NCBI RefSeq assembly: GCF_018598555.1
Contig: NZ_JAHEWN010000002.1
Location: 62,001 to 126,000 of the forward strand
DNA length: 64,000 nucleotides
Direction: 5' to 3'
Source: Curtobacterium aurantiacum
GTDB taxonomy: Bacteria; Actinomycetota; Actinomycetes; Actinomycetales; Microbacteriaceae
The number at the start of each line of letters is the position of its first letter. Position 1 is the first letter of the stretch. The notes under the pieces were generated by a model. The model was not told where the DNA came from and made no database searches. It saw only the letters and a program-made list of their open reading frames with translations. The translations under genes and the position numbers were made by a program. This document shows, piece by piece, positions 38,275 to 46,284 of this stretch.

Positions 38275-38475
38275 GCGTGCCGTCGCGAGGCCGCACCGTG
38301 CGACGTTGCGCATTCCGTGCGACCTTCCGCGCCCCGTGCGAGCCCGCAGCAGTGCACAGAGCGGGCAACCTCGCACCAGTCGGCGCACCTCGCACCGTGC
38401 GCCGCCCGCCCTCAGGACGGCAACCTCGCACCAAATGATGACGGCCGCACCGTGCGACGCTCGACGCCGCCGCCC
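38275..38475. repeat. degenerate GTGCGA/TCGCAC repeat cluster
   Basis: The 312-bp gap 38268-38579 holds about seven copies of a 9-14-bp unit in both orientations: CCGCACCGTGCGACG (twice), TTCCGTGCGACC, CCCCGTGCGAGCC, GCAACCTCGCACCA (twice) and CACCTCGCACCGTGCG. Spacing is irregular. A promoter and operator follow from 38514. Confidence 0.65.
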
Positions 38476-38513
38476 CCACTCCACCGTGCCGCCCCTCGAA
38501 ACAACGCCCGCGC

Positions 38514-38542
38514 TTGCACGCCACGATGTAAGCGCATACATT
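38514..38542 (+). promoter_or_regulatory. promoter with overlapping LacI-type operator
   Basis: TTGCAC (38514-38519) and TACATT (38537-38542) are 17 bp apart. The operator-like ATGTAAGCGCATACAT (38526-38541, palindromic apart from one base pair) overlaps the spacer and -10 box, so binding of the upstream LacI protein would exclude RNA polymerase. Confidence 0.65.
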
Positions 38543-38579
38543 GTGCACGTACCGAATCGACATGGAGGTCGACCGAGCA

Positions 38580-40322
38580 ATGACGCTTCCCCCACAGCGC
38601 ACGCGCGGCACGCGTGACCCAGGCCCCCGCCGCCGAGGCCGCCTCGTCGCGGCCATCGCCGGCCTCGCCGCAGTGGCCCTCGTGGCCACCGGCTGCAGCA
38701 TCCAGGTCCGCTCCGAACCCGATCCCACCATCGGCAAGGACACGATGCTCATCAACGCGGACCGCGGCAACCCGCTGTTCGACCGCAACTTCAACCCGTA
38801 CATCACCAACGCCCGGACGGCCTCCAAGTGGATGTACGAACCCCTCATCGAGGTGAACCCCCTCGACGGCAAGCGCAACCCCTGGCTCGCCAGCGCGTGG
38901 AGTCAGCCCGACGCGAAGACGATCGACATGACGATCCGCTCCGGAGTCGAGTGGTCCGACGGTTCACCGTTCAGCGCGAAGGACGTCGTCTTCACCTTCG
39001 ACCTGCTCAAGAAGTTCCCCGCCATGGACGTCAAGGGCGCCTGGCAGCACATCGAGAGCATCGAGCAGGACGGTGACCACGTCGTCTTCCACCTCAAGAG
39101 CGAGGACGTCCCGAGCCTGACGATCATCGGCCAGACGTACATCCTCGGCGAGGACCACTGGAGCGGCGTGAAGGACCCGACGACCTGGCGCGACCCGAAC
39201 CCGGTCGGCACCGGGCCGTTCGTCCTCGGCAACTACACCGACCAGCAGTACTCGATGGACAAGAACCCGAAGTACTGGCAGGCCGACAAGATCGCCATCA
39301 AGCACCTCATCCTGCCGGCGACGAACACCCAGCTCGACACCGTCACCCGCGGCTACGACTGGGCGTACTCGTTCATCTCCGACGTCGAGGGCACCTGGGG
39401 TGCCGCGTCGAAGACGAACAAGTACTGGTTCCCACCGGGCGGCATCACCGGCCTCATCCCGAACCTCACGAAGGCGCCCTTCAACGACGTCAACGTCCGC
39501 CGGGGCATCTCCCTCGCCCTCGACCGCGATGCCATCGCCGAGACGGCCACCGAGGGCAACCTGCAGGCCGCAGCACAGACCGGCCTGATCCTGCCCAACC
39601 AGGAGCGCTACCTCAACCCGGACATCCCCGACAAGGGGATGATCACGCAGGACCTCAAGGCCGCGAAGGCGAGCTTCGCGAAGTCCGGGTACGTGGAGCA
39701 GGGCGGGAAGCTCGTCAAGGACGGCAAGCAGCTCTCGATCACGATCACCACAGCCAACGGCTACTCCGACTGGCTGCGCGCAGTGCAGGAGGTCCGCAAG
39801 AACCTCGCCGCGGTCGGCGTCAAGGTGACGATCAGCGCACCACAGCCCGCCGGTTACCAGCAGTCGATCAACAACGGCGAGTTCGACATGGCGATGGGCG
39901 GCATGGGCAACGGTGACGTCTACCAGGCGTTCAACTCCCTGCTCAGCACCGAGTTCTACCAGCCCGTCGGCAAGTCGACGGTGAACAACTACGAGCGCTA
40001 CAAGAACGCGGACACCCAGAAGCTCCTCGACGAGTACAAGGCCACGACGGACACCGCGAAGCAGCAGGAGATCCTCGACCAGCTGCAGCAGACCGTCTAC
40101 GACGAGCTCCCCGTCATCGGCATGTACTACGGCGGACTCTGGGGCCTGTTCAACACCGGCAAGTTCGTCGGGTGGCCGAGCGCGAAGGACCCATACATGG
40201 CACCGCAGAACTACGACTCGGCACCGCTGCTCATCTTCACCAAGCTCCGTCTGCGTGACAGCGCCGCCGGACAGGCGATCCTGAAGCAGCAGGACGACGA
40301 GCAGCAGGAGGACCAGAAGTGA
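38580..40322 (+). CDS. Opp/Dpp-type ABC transporter substrate-binding lipoprotein (family 5)
   Basis: The 580-residue precursor starts at ATG 38580, with GGAGG 11 nt upstream; ATG 38562 is an alternative. A basic n-region, hydrophobic stretch and lipobox VATGC place the lipidated Cys near residue 39. The SBP_bac_5 fold follows (key motifs KDVVFTFDLLKK and VGTGPFVLGNY). Family 5 proteins bind oligopeptides, but some bind cello- or other beta-glucosides. The downstream GH1 gene and upstream LacI regulator make a glucoside ligand more likely here. It is coupled to the first permease by GTGA. Confidence 0.9.
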   Translation: MTLPPQRTRGTRDPGPRRRGRLVAAIAGLAAVALVATGCSIQVRSEPDPTIGKDTMLINADRGNPLFDRNFNPYITNARTASKWMYEPLIEVNPLDGKRNPWLASAWSQPDAKTIDMTIRSGVEWSDGSPFSAKDVVFTFDLLKKFPAMDVKGAWQHIESIEQDGDHVVFHLKSEDVPSLTIIGQTYILGEDHWSGVKDPTTWRDPNPVGTGPFVLGNYTDQQYSMDKNPKYWQADKIAIKHLILPATNTQLDTVTRGYDWAYSFISDVEGTWGAASKTNKYWFPPGGITGLIPNLTKAPFNDVNVRRGISLALDRDAIAETATEGNLQAAAQTGLILPNQERYLNPDIPDKGMITQDLKAAKASFAKSGYVEQGGKLVKDGKQLSITITTANGYSDWLRAVQEVRKNLAAVGVKVTISAPQPAGYQQSINNGEFDMAMGGMGNGDVYQAFNSLLSTEFYQPVGKSTVNNYERYKNADTQKLLDEYKATTDTAKQQEILDQLQQTVYDELPVIGMYYGGLWGLFNTGKFVGWPSAKDPYMAPQNYDSAPLLIFTKLRLRDSAAGQAILKQQDDEQQEDQK

Positions 40323-41299
40323 AGTACATCCTCCAGAAACTCGTCCTCTTCGTCCTGACCCTCTGGGCCGCGGTCACGCTGAACTTCGTGCTCCCGCGCC
40401 TGATGCCCGGCAGCCCGTCCGACGCCGCACTGGCGAAGCTCGGCCAGAACGGTCCGGTCACCGACGCCACCAAGAAGGCCATCGAGGCCCAACTCGGGGT
40501 GCCGACCGGCAACCTCTGGGACCAGTACGTCAGCTACCTGCACCAGGTCATCACCCTCGACTTCGGCACGAGCTACACGTTCTACCCGCAGCCCGTCGGC
40601 GACCTCGTGTCGAAGGCCCTGCCGTACACGCTGATCCTGGTCGGCGTCGTCACGATCCTGGCCTTCGTGCTCGGCACCCTGATCGGTGTCGCCGCAGCGT
40701 GGAAGCGCGGTACCTGGCTCGACTCCCTCCCCACCCTGTCGGGCAGCTTCATGTCGACGTTCCCGTACTTCTGGACCGCCCTGCTGCTGCTGTTCTTCCT
40801 CGGCTACGTGCTGCACTGGTTCCCGACCACGGGCGCCTACTCGGCCACGACGACGCCGGGCCTGAACGGTGCATTCTTCGGTGACGCACTGCAGCACGCG
40901 GTGCTGCCGGCGGTCACGATCCTGGTGACGAGCCTCGGTGGCTGGATCATCGGCATGCGCAACGCGATGATCAACACCCTCGGTGACGACTACGTGACCT
41001 TCGCCGAGGCCAACGGCCTCCGCGGGCGCACCGTGGCCATCCGCTACGCGGCCCGCAACGCGATCCTGCCGAACCTGACCGGTTTCGGTCTGGCGCTCGG
41101 TGGCGTGGTCGGCGGTTCCGTCCTGGTCGAGCAGGTCTTCGGCTACCCGGGCATCGGCTACCTGCTGTTCAACGCCGTCATCGGGCAGGACTACCCGCTC
41201 ATGCAGGCCCTCTTCCTGATGATCACCGTGTCGGTGCTCATCGCCAACTTCATCGTGGACGTCATGTACGGCGTCCTGGACCCGAGGACGCGTCGATGA
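40319..41299 (+). CDS. Opp/Dpp-type ABC permease 1 (DppB-like)
   Basis: This 326-residue permease starts at GTG 40319. The N-terminal helix and conserved LNFVLPRLMPGSP segment are typical of DppB/OppB. The EAA loop is TFAEANGLRGRTVAIRYAARNAILPN (key part: AEANGLRGRTVAIRYAARNA). Six helices are expected. It is the second gene of a fully overlapping ABC operon. Confidence 0.92.
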   Translation: MKYILQKLVLFVLTLWAAVTLNFVLPRLMPGSPSDAALAKLGQNGPVTDATKKAIEAQLGVPTGNLWDQYVSYLHQVITLDFGTSYTFYPQPVGDLVSKALPYTLILVGVVTILAFVLGTLIGVAAAWKRGTWLDSLPTLSGSFMSTFPYFWTALLLLFFLGYVLHWFPTTGAYSATTTPGLNGAFFGDALQHAVLPAVTILVTSLGGWIIGMRNAMINTLGDDYVTFAEANGLRGRTVAIRYAARNAILPNLTGFGLALGGVVGGSVLVEQVFGYPGIGYLLFNAVIGQDYPLMQALFLMITVSVLIANFIVDVMYGVLDPRTRR

Positions 41300-42243
41300 C
41301 CAACGCAACCGTGTCGGTGCGCACACAAGAGAACGCACCCAACGAAGAACAGCAGGCGCCGTCCAAGTGGCGCGCCGCCGCCCGCCAGTTCGGCGTCGTC
41401 TGGTCGAACGGGAAGGCCCGGACCGGCATCATCATCCTCGGCGTCTTCGTGTTCGTCGCGGTCTTCGCCCCGCTCCTGGCTCCGTACGGCGCCAGCCAGA
41501 ACGGCTTCGCCCGCTCTGCCGACGCAACGCCCGACCACTGGATGGGCACCACCGCCGCCGGCGAGGACGTCCTGTCCCAGATCATCTACGGCGCCCGCAT
41601 CTCGGTCATGGTCGGCGCGGTCGCGGGCATCCTGTCCACGCTCGTCGCCGTCGCGATCGGCCTCAGCTGGGGCTACGTCCGTGGCTGGATCGCCGAGGTC
41701 ATCGGGTTCATCGTGAACCTCTTCCTCGTCATCCCGGGCCTGCCGCTCATGATCGTCATCGCCGCGTACCTGCAGAACGGCGGCATCGCGGTCATCATCG
41801 CGGTCATCGTCGTGACCGGTTGGGCGTGGGGCGCTCGCGTGCTCCGCTCGCAGACGCAGTCGCTGCGCGGCCGGGACTTCGTCACCGCCGCCCAGTTCTC
41901 CGGTGAGGGTGCGACCCGTATCGTGTTCCGCGAGATCCTGCCGAACATGACGAGCCTCATCGTCGGCAGCTTCTTCGGAGCCGCCACCAGCGCCATCCTC
42001 GCCGAGGCGGGCCTCGAGTTCCTCGGACTCGGCGACTCGTCGATCGTCAGCTGGGGCACGATCCTGTACTGGGCGCAGAACTCGAACGCGCTCCTCACCG
42101 GGCAGTGGATCCTGCTCTTCGCGCCGGGCCTCTGCATCGCGCTGCTCGCGATGAGCCTCACCCTGATCAACTTCGGCGTCGACGCCGTGTCCAACCCGCG
42201 GCTGCGCGACGGCGCACGGCCCCGTAAGGAGAAGCGCGCATGA
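41296..42243 (+). CDS. Opp/Dpp-type ABC permease 2 (DppC-like)
   Basis: This 315-residue permease has ATG 41296 inside the previous stop. After about 35 polar residues it has an N-terminal helix followed by HWMGTTAAGEDVLSQIIYGARISV, the canonical DppC/OppC stretch (HxxGTDxxGRDxxSR in most homologues, here with TTAAGEDVLSQ). The EAA loop is VTAAQFSGEGATRIVFREILPN. It pairs with the DppB-like protein to form the channel. Confidence 0.92.
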   Translation: MTNATVSVRTQENAPNEEQQAPSKWRAAARQFGVVWSNGKARTGIIILGVFVFVAVFAPLLAPYGASQNGFARSADATPDHWMGTTAAGEDVLSQIIYGARISVMVGAVAGILSTLVAVAIGLSWGYVRGWIAEVIGFIVNLFLVIPGLPLMIVIAAYLQNGGIAVIIAVIVVTGWAWGARVLRSQTQSLRGRDFVTAAQFSGEGATRIVFREILPNMTSLIVGSFFGAATSAILAEAGLEFLGLGDSSIVSWGTILYWAQNSNALLTGQWILLFAPGLCIALLAMSLTLINFGVDAVSNPRLRDGARPRKEKRA

Positions 42244-44036
42244 GCGGCTTGCCAGAAACGCACCCGGCAGACGGCCTGGAGGGGCTCACCGGCGCCGCCA
42301 CGGGCCTCCAGTCCGACAGCGGTGACGTCCAGGGCGACGCCTCCGTCCTGCTCGACGTCCGCGACCTGTCGGTCGTCTACGAGTCGGCCGGCCAGAGCGC
42401 CGTCCAGGCCGTCGACCACGTGTCGTTCCAGCTCAAGAAGGGCGAGTTCGTCGGCCTGGTCGGCGAGTCCGGTTCGGGCAAGTCGACGCTCGGCTACGCG
42501 CTGACCCGGCTGCAGAAGCCGCCGGCACGCACGAACGGCGGCAGCATCGTCTTCGCGGGGAAGGACATCCGCGACCTCGACGACGAAGCCCTGCGCCAGC
42601 AGCGGCAGGGCGGCTTCGCCATGGTGCTGCAGTCCGGCATGAACGCGCTCAACCCGGTGCGCACCATCCGGAACCACTTCATCGACGTCTTCAAGGCGCA
42701 CGGCCACGTGTCGCGCGACCGCTGGGACGCCCGGATGAAGGAGCTCATCGAGAAGGTGAAGCTGCCGACGTCGATGCTCGCCCGGTTCCCCGGGGAGCTC
42801 TCCGGCGGCATGCGGCAGCGCGTCTCCATCGCCCTGGCGCTCTCGCTCGAGCCGCAGCTCATGGTGTTCGACGAGCCGACGACGGCGCTCGACGTGCTCG
42901 TGCAGCACGCCGTGATGGACACGATCATCGACCTCCAGCGCACCGAGGGCTTCACGGCGATCCTGATCAGCCACGACCTCGGCATCGTCCTCGAGGCCAC
43001 CGAGCGCGTCCTCGTCATGCACGAGGGCCGCATCGTCGAGGACGGCGGCTCCCGCGAGATCCTCCGTGACCCGCAGGACGAGTACACGCAGATGCTGCTG
43101 TCGCACTACGCCGACCCCCGCGCCGAGGTGGTGTCGTTGCCGGGCTTCCCGGACCGCTCGCTCCGTGCCGAGGCCGGCGAGAAGCGGCAGGAGACGACCT
43201 CGTCGTTCAGCACCGTCGGCTCCCGCGAGCGCAGTGCCGCCCGCAACCCGATCGTCGTCGACCACATCGTGAAGACCTACCCGGCTCCCCGCCGCGGTGA
43301 GCAGCCGGTGCAGGCCGTGCGCGACGTGTCGTTCACCCTCGAGCCAGGGCAGTCGCTCGCCCTGGTCGGCCAGTCCGGTTCGGGCAAGTCGACCATCGCG
43401 AAGCTGCTCACCGGCGTCGAGAAGCCGACCACCGGCACCGTCCGGTTCGGCGACCTCGACGTCGCCCGCCTCGGCAAGCGCGGCCTGCGGGACCTGCGCT
43501 CCGAGGTGCAGATGGTGTTCCAGGACCCGTACTCAGCGCTCAACCCGCTGCACACGGTCGAGTACACGCTGTCCCGGCCGATCGCGAACTACACCGGTCT
43601 GCGCGGCCGTGATGCCCGCCGTCGCATGCTCGAGCTGCTCGAGACCGTCGGCCTCACCCCGGTGGAGCAGTTCGCCCAGAAGCTCCCGCACCAGCTCTCC
43701 GGCGGGCAGCGGCAGCGTGTGGTGATCGCCCGGGCGCTCGCGAGCGACCCGCAGGTGATCATCGCCGACGAACCGGTCTCGATGCTCGACGTGACGCTGC
43801 GTGCCGGTGTGCTCGCGCTGCTCGAAGACCTCCGCGAGCAGTGGGGCGTGTCCCTGCTCTACATCACGCACGACCTGCTGAGTGCGCGGCTCATCACGGA
43901 CGACATCATGGTGCTCCACGAGGGCGCCGTGGTCGAGCGGGGTCACACGGCCGAGGTGCTGCAGAACCCGCAGGACCCGTACACGATCGCCCTCCTCGAC
44001 GCCGTTCCCAACCCGCGGAGGACCCTGCGCGCATGA
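42240..44036 (+). CDS. Opp/Dpp-type ABC ATPase, fused DppD-DppF
   Basis: The 598-residue protein carries both ATPases that are separate in E. coli Dpp. NBD1: Walker A GLVGESGSGKSTLGYAL (residues about 75), signature LSGGMRQRV, Walker B LMVFDEPTTALD. NBD2: Walker A ALVGQSGSGKSTIAKLL (about 378), signature LSGGQRQRV, Walker B VIIADEPVSMLD. A roughly 50-residue linker joins them. It is cytoplasmic and energises the two permeases. ATGA overlaps link it on both sides. Confidence 0.93.
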   Translation: MSGLPETHPADGLEGLTGAATGLQSDSGDVQGDASVLLDVRDLSVVYESAGQSAVQAVDHVSFQLKKGEFVGLVGESGSGKSTLGYALTRLQKPPARTNGGSIVFAGKDIRDLDDEALRQQRQGGFAMVLQSGMNALNPVRTIRNHFIDVFKAHGHVSRDRWDARMKELIEKVKLPTSMLARFPGELSGGMRQRVSIALALSLEPQLMVFDEPTTALDVLVQHAVMDTIIDLQRTEGFTAILISHDLGIVLEATERVLVMHEGRIVEDGGSREILRDPQDEYTQMLLSHYADPRAEVVSLPGFPDRSLRAEAGEKRQETTSSFSTVGSRERSAARNPIVVDHIVKTYPAPRRGEQPVQAVRDVSFTLEPGQSLALVGQSGSGKSTIAKLLTGVEKPTTGTVRFGDLDVARLGKRGLRDLRSEVQMVFQDPYSALNPLHTVEYTLSRPIANYTGLRGRDARRRMLELLETVGLTPVEQFAQKLPHQLSGGQRQRVVIARALASDPQVIIADEPVSMLDVTLRAGVLALLEDLREQWGVSLLYITHDLLSARLITDDIMVLHEGAVVERGHTAEVLQNPQDPYTIALLDAVPNPRRTLRA

Positions 44037-44905
44037 CGAACCTGCACGACTTCCCGACGGTCCCGCCGTTCGGACACCTGCCCACCCCGGACGGCGTCGA
44101 CGTGGTCGGGATCGACGTCCCGGTCGGTCGGCTGACGGCCTACCGGATCGTGCCGGAGGGGGTGTCGAAGGGCGTCGTGCTGATCGTCCCCGGGTACACC
44201 GGCTCGAAGGAGGACTGGCGGACCTTCCTGCCCGTCCTCCGCGACGCCGGCTGGACCGCGGTCGCGATCAGCCGACGCGGTCAGGCCGACTCGGCCGCGC
44301 CGACGGAGCCGCGGGACTACTCCCTCGACGAAGAAGCGGCCGACGTCGTCCGGGTCGCACGCCTGCTCGACGACGGCGCCCCCGTGCACCTGATCGGGCA
44401 CTCACTCGGCGGTGTGATCGTCCGGGCCGCCGCGCTCCAGGACCCGACGGCGTTCCGCGACGTCGTGCAGTTCTGCTCCGGCCCGCACGGCTGGCCGTAC
44501 CGCAAGGTCGCCGAGTTGACGATCCTGCACGACACCGGCGGGAACCTCCGGCAGCTGTTCGACTCGACGAACCCGCTCTGGGCGTACCGGCCCGACGACG
44601 AGCTGCCCGATGACGTCCGGATGGTGCGCGACCGGTTCGACGCGACGAGCCCGCTCAGCGTCGTCGCCGGTGGCCACATCCTCGAGGACCACACCGACGC
44701 CTCCGACGAACTCCGTGCCACCGGCCTGCCGGTCCTCGTCGCCCACGGCGAGTGGGACAACGCCTGGCCGATCCCGTGGCAGCGGGCGATGGCCGAGCAG
44801 ACCGGCGCCGAGTACGTCGTCATCCCCGCGAGCTACCACGGTCCCCAGGTCGAGAACCCGCTCGGGACGGTCGCCGTCTTCGACGCATTCCTGAGCCAGC
44901 ACTGA
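44033..44905 (+). CDS. alpha/beta-hydrolase
   Basis: The 290-residue alpha/beta-hydrolase has the nucleophile elbow GHSLGGV (Ser near residue 123), an oxyanion region PGYTGSKEDW (about 54-63) and a late His in ASYHGPQV (about 266). With the Asp of HGEWDNAW these would form a catalytic triad. No signal peptide is seen, so it is cytoplasmic. Its place between an importer ATPase and a GH1 glucosidase suggests removal of an acyl group from an imported glycoside; this is inference. Its stop codon lies in a 16-bp tandem repeat. Confidence 0.88.
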   Translation: MTNLHDFPTVPPFGHLPTPDGVDVVGIDVPVGRLTAYRIVPEGVSKGVVLIVPGYTGSKEDWRTFLPVLRDAGWTAVAISRRGQADSAAPTEPRDYSLDEEAADVVRVARLLDDGAPVHLIGHSLGGVIVRAAALQDPTAFRDVVQFCSGPHGWPYRKVAELTILHDTGGNLRQLFDSTNPLWAYRPDDELPDDVRMVRDRFDATSPLSVVAGGHILEDHTDASDELRATGLPVLVAHGEWDNAWPIPWQRAMAEQTGAEYVVIPASYHGPQVENPLGTVAVFDAFLSQH

Positions 44906-44954
44906 CCTGAGCCAGCACTGACCTGAGCCAGCACTGACTCGAACAAGCACTGAA
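44891..44954 (+). repeat. 16-bp tandem repeat over the hydrolase stop codon
   Basis: Three identical units CTGAGCCAGCACTGAC (44891-44906, 44907-44922, 44923-44938) are followed by a degenerate fourth (44939-44954). The first unit holds the last codons and TGA of the hydrolase; the array fills most of the gap to the GH1 gene. Confidence 0.95.
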
Positions 44955-44964
44955 AGGCACCATC

Positions 44965-46158
44965 ATCTCCACGCTGCAGTTCCCCGACGGCTTCCTCTGG
45001 GGCGCCGCCACCGCCGCCCACCAGATCGAGGGCAACAACGTCAACAGCAACTGGTGGGTGCACGAGCACGAGCCGGACACCACCATCGTCGAGCCCTCGG
45101 GCGACGCGGCGGACAGCTACCACCGCTACCGCGAGGACATCCGCATCGCCGCCGAGCTCGGGCTGAACTCGTACCGGTTCAGCATCGAGTGGGCCCGCAT
45201 CGAGCCCGAGCGCGGGTTCGTCAGCCGTGCCGAGGTCGACCACTACCGCCGCATGGTCGACGCCTGCCACGAGTTCGGCATCGAGCCGATCGTCACGCTC
45301 ATGCACTTCACCGTGCCGCGCTGGTTCGAACGCGACGGTTTCTGGCGGGCACCCGACGCCGCCGACCTGTTCGCCCGCTACACCGCGGCCGCGCTCCCCG
45401 TCGTGCAGGACGGCGTCCGCTACGTCTGCACGATCAACGAACCGAACATCGCGGCCATGCTCGCGGGCGGCGAGGACGCGGCCAACCTGGTGGCCTTCGG
45501 CCTGCCGAACCCGGACCTGGGAGTCGCCGACGCCCTGCTGGCCAGCCACAAGCGGTCGCGCGAGGTCCTGTCACAGGTGTCGGGCCTCCAGTCGGGGTGG
45601 ACCATCGCGACCCAGGCGTTCAAGTCGTCCGGCGAGCCCGGGGCGGACGCGATGCTCCGGGAGTACGGGTACCCGCGCGACGACTGGTACCTGGAGCAGG
45701 CCGCCGGCGACGACTTCCTCGGCGTGCAGGCCTACACGCGCACGTTCATCGGTCCGGACGGGCCGCTGCCCGTCGCAGACGACGTCGAGACCACCCTCAC
45801 CGGCTGGGAGTTCTACCCCGAGGCCTCGGCCGACGGGCTCCGCAGCGCGTGGGAGCTCTCCGGTGGCGTCCCGCTGATGATCACCGAGAACGGCATCGCC
45901 ACCACCGACGACTCCCGCCGGCAGGCGTACACGCAGGGCGCGCTCGAGGGCATCCACCGCTGCATCGAGGACGGCATCGAGGTCCTCGGCTACCAGCACT
46001 GGTCCCTCCTCGACAACTACGAGTGGGCCTCCGGCTTCCGCCCGACCTTCGGGTTGGTCGCGTGGGACCGCGAGACCTTCGAGCGCACGCCGAAGGACTC
46101 CGCCCGCTGGTACGGGCGGATCGCACAGGCGAACGCCCTCGAGTCGGTCACCGTCTAG
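44965..46158 (+). CDS. GH1 beta-glucosidase, apparent non-canonical AUC start
   Basis: The conserved GH1 N-terminus LQFPDGFLWGAATAAHQIEG is in frame from 44974, but no ATG, GTG or TTG exists between the last in-frame stop (44935) and GTG 45058. That GTG would delete the glycone-binding Gln. GAAAGG (44952-44957) is placed 7 nt before ATC 44965, giving 397 residues; ATC 44962 and CTG 44950 or 44974 are alternatives. The acid/base Glu is in CTINEPN and the nucleophile in MITENG. The protein is cytoplasmic and would hydrolyse imported beta-glucosides. The length is short for GH1 (usually 440-480). Confidence 0.85.
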   Translation: MSTLQFPDGFLWGAATAAHQIEGNNVNSNWWVHEHEPDTTIVEPSGDAADSYHRYREDIRIAAELGLNSYRFSIEWARIEPERGFVSRAEVDHYRRMVDACHEFGIEPIVTLMHFTVPRWFERDGFWRAPDAADLFARYTAAALPVVQDGVRYVCTINEPNIAAMLAGGEDAANLVAFGLPNPDLGVADALLASHKRSREVLSQVSGLQSGWTIATQAFKSSGEPGADAMLREYGYPRDDWYLEQAAGDDFLGVQAYTRTFIGPDGPLPVADDVETTLTGWEFYPEASADGLRSAWELSGGVPLMITENGIATTDDSRRQAYTQGALEGIHRCIEDGIEVLGYQHWSLLDNYEWASGFRPTFGLVAWDRETFERTPKDSARWYGRIAQANALESVTV

Positions 46159-46177
46159 GACGGTCGGCCCCGCAGGC

Positions 46178-46215
46178 GCGCGGCGGACGGGAGGCCCTGC
46201 TCCCGTCCGCCGCGC
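46178..46215. terminator. terminator hairpin between GH1 and ankyrin genes
   Basis: A 16-bp perfect stem (46178-46193 with 46200-46215) with core GCGGACGGGAG and a 6-nt loop lies 19 bp beyond the GH1 stop and between convergent operons. Confidence 0.75.
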
Positions 46216-46284
46216 TTCGTCACGTCCGGCCCGTGGCCGGGCCACCAGCCGTGGTCCGGCCGCGCGGGCCGGGGCACTCCGCGC

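Noticed and set aside
38275-38475. CRISPR-like array
   Set aside because: Units are short, differ in sequence and orientation and have irregular spacing; no cas gene is nearby.
45058-46158. GH1 gene starting at GTG 45058
   Set aside because: It would remove the conserved FLWGAATAAHQIEG segment, which is clearly coding upstream of it.
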